From Pogonophryne albipinna (lineage: Eukaryota > Chordata > Actinopteri > Perciformes > Artedidraconidae): a stretch of DNA of 64,000 nt. The notes beneath the pieces are model-generated. The model searched no databases and was not told the origin of the DNA. It saw only the letters and a program-made list of their open reading frames with translations. The stretch lies in assembly GCA_028583405.1 (NCBI GenBank), contig CM053243.1:34251420-34315419 (forward strand). The letters run 5' to 3'. Numbering within the stretch: position 1 is the stretch's first letter; each line of letters starts with the position of its first letter. Both the position numbers and the translations under genes were made by a program. Positions 62,860 to 64,000 of this stretch are shown here, piece by piece.

Positions 62860-63080
62860 TGTGGTGACCACCTTTAATACACTGGGTTACATAATCCACA
62901 CATGGAACTAGAATTGGGGGTATTGTTTCCACACGGACATGTGGTTGTCTATATGTATTGTGTGCCCTCCTGTCTTCTCTCTCTTGTCGTCCCGGGCTGC
63001 GACCCGACAACACCTGCATTTCTGCTGCTCATTAAAGCAAGCTTTGTACCGCCTCCGACTCCCTATCTCTCGGCACTACA
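62860..63080 (+). repeat. 3' LTR of element B
   Basis: 221 bp, TG...CA ends (TGTGGTGACCACC to CTCGGCACTACA). It has an ATTAAA polyadenylation-like motif near 63032 where element A has AATAAA. Directly preceded by the polypurine tract and followed by the CCGT duplication. Confidence 0.9.
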
Positions 63081-63166
63081 CCGTTCAACAAAAGGATACC
63101 CAAAATCAAAATATTGGATTGTTCTCTCTTAGTAAGATCCCATTTTCATTACAATTGTAGTCTTAC

Positions 63167-63413
63167 CTTGACTTGAAGATGAAGTCCATGCTATCCTTCT
63201 GGACAACAATCTCTTTTACTTTTTTGTAAAAGTCCTCCTTATCTTCCTCTAGTTTCAAAAGTCTAGTTTGTTGTTTGCGTCTACCGTCTCTGCGTAGAAT
63301 AACAGTAGCAACAAGAACCTGTGGGCTCACTTGCGCCCCCTTCAGTGCGGCAGAGGTTGTGGCTGCCTCTCCAGGTGCTTTCTCATTGCCGTTGTATGAT
63401 GAGACCAGCGGGC
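63167..63413 (-). other. Exon-like open segment in the hAT-like right arm
   Basis: On the minus strand an AG (TATTTAG at 63420-63414) and a strong donor (AAG then GTAAGACTAC, GT at 63166-63165) bracket 247 bases with one frame open for 81 codons. It contains SYNGNEKAPGEAATTSAALK and, near the end, KLEEDKEDFYKKVKEIVVQK. The pyrimidine tract before the acceptor is weak. It may be an exon of the transposon's own gene or a captured host exon; I do not recognise the product. Confidence 0.4.
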
Positions 63414-63444
63414 CTAAATATCATATATACGTGAAATAAGTTAT

Positions 63445-63693
63445 TTAGAGACTATGGATGGCGAGGATAAATGTAATAAAGGGATCTACAAACATTACAT
63501 TTGTGACATACAGTGAGATGGTAACAGGCATGCGCTTAGGGCCCGTGCTCCAGGCAGTTTCTGTGGGGTGACGCATCTGAGATAAAGCAGATTTCATCTG
63601 TGCCCGCGCTAAATTAGTGTCCGCGCTCCAGCCAGTTTCTGTGGGCTTACGTGAGGCAGAGCTCGTCCCTGCCTCACTTCTCATTGCTTCCAT
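63445..63693 (-). other. Possible first coding segment of the hAT-like element
   Basis: An 82-codon frame starting MEAMRSEAGTSSASRKPTET about 200 bases inside the right terminus, with an internal near-repeat (KPTETGWSAD and HPTETAWSTG). Position and strand fit a 5' exon of a transposon gene upstream of the segment at 63167-63413. No domain is recognised. Confidence 0.3.
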
Positions 63694-63891
63694 GTAGTTG
63701 TAGCGGAGCTCGGCAAATTTGCCGATTTTGACTATAAAAAGCGATTGGAATCATACAGAAATCACACTTACAACACAGATCAGTGGAGACATTTTATTAT
63801 TATTATTATTATTTAGTTTTTCTTTAGTTTTGTCCCCGTTACATTGGAGTATGACAGGTGAGGCTCTGCCTCCCCTGACTGCACGTCGCTG

Positions 63892-64000
63892 CCTACTACT
63901 AGGATGGGTTAAATGCAGAGGCCACATTTCACTGTGTGTGTTGTGTGCTCTGCATGTGTGACCATTAAAGAGGGTTTCATCCCTCCAGTTCTATTTCTAT
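63892..64000 (+). mobile_element. tRNA-derived SINE, 3' part
   Basis: After the CCTACTAC duplication the SINE resumes with TAGGATGGGTTAAATGCAGA and CACATTTCACTGTGTGTG, then ATTAAAGAGGGTTTC, matching the common fish SINE tail. The element may end within or just beyond the window. Confidence 0.88.

Larger units (their letters stand above)
59283..63080 (+). mobile_element. Small LTR retrotransposon B, interrupted
   Basis: Bounded by TGTGGTGACCACC at the left and CTCGGCACTACA at the right, with the 4-bp duplication CCGT at 59279-59282 and 63081-63084. The 5' LTR survives only to about 59380. The internal part resumes at about 61744 within the primer-binding region (GACCCTGACAGCGTC) and runs to a G-rich polypurine tract (TTCTGGGGGGGCTTG) before the 3' LTR. 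The internal region is about 1.1 kb and GC-rich, with no recognisable gag or pol, so it is non-autonomous. A second copy of the family (A) lies within, reversed. Confidence 0.85.
59147..63891. mobile_element. hAT-like DNA transposon carrying nested insertions
   Basis: Inserted in a SINE with the perfect 8-bp duplication CCTACTAC (59139-59146 and 63892-63899). Its ends are CAGTGACGTGCGGT on the left and, as reverse complement, CAGCGACGTGCAGT on the right. CAG termini and an 8-bp duplication point to the hAT superfamily. Without the LTR element inside it, it would be about 943 bp (59147-59282 plus 63085-63891), so it is non-autonomous, though the right arm keeps exon-like sequence. Joining the two flanks across the duplication restores a continuous SINE. 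Confidence 0.82.

Noticed and set aside
59147..63891. A host gene with several exons in the GC-rich part
   Set aside because: The GC-rich DNA is bounded by LTRs, a polypurine tract and a primer-binding-like site, and occurs twice in opposite orientations, so it is retrotransposon sequence.

Overview
The window looks like a teleost fish genome, probably a percomorph. The repeats are fish-typical: a Tc1-like transposon, L2/CR1-like LINEs with fish-type 3' tails, a tRNA-derived SINE, a Harbinger-like element and long GT runs. The background is AT-rich, and one intact host protein gene is visible. That gene, on the minus strand at 7346-9241, is lrrc4c (netrin-G ligand 1, NGL-1), a synaptic adhesion protein. 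The whole protein lies in one exon: signal peptide, LRRNT, leucine-rich repeats, LRRCT, one Ig domain, a transmembrane helix and a C-terminal ETQI PDZ ligand. A splice acceptor sits 28 bases upstream of its ATG, so the rest of the 5' UTR lies further upstream, at higher coordinates.

From 9.3 kb to 58.9 kb no other convincing protein gene is visible. This fits the long 5' UTR introns and gene-poor surroundings known for LRRC4C. A CpG-rich block at about 42.5-43.6 kb ends on the minus strand in a good donor site (GTAAGT at 42519-42524). It is a candidate upstream exon and promoter, which would imply a 33 kb intron, but this is inference. Repeats in this stretch are a SINE tail (12.0 kb), a widespread fish repeat (22.3 kb), two GT runs (23.7-24.1 kb), a 5'-truncated LINE with an 8-bp target duplication (24.3-25.6 kb), a Harbinger-like element with TAA target duplications (28.4-29.5 kb), a terminal-inverted-repeat element (32.6-33.2 kb), two diverged copies of a fish repeat (33.6 and 36.2 kb), a LINE 3' end (37.6-38.2 kb) and a LINE whose 5' part is inverted (48.3-49.7 kb).

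The most structured region is 58.9-64.0 kb, a set of nested insertions. A tRNA-derived SINE is split by a hAT-like element (59147-63891, 8-bp duplication CCTACTAC). That element is interrupted by a small plus-strand LTR retrotransposon (B, 59283-63080, 4-bp duplication CCGT). Inside B's disrupted 5' end lies foreign AT-rich DNA with a hairpin element and a second, oppositely oriented copy of the same LTR family (A, 60200-61210, 4-bp duplication ATAT). Neither LTR copy carries recognisable gag or pol, so both look non-autonomous. The hAT-like right arm keeps an exon-like open segment that may be a remnant of the element's own gene or a captured exon.
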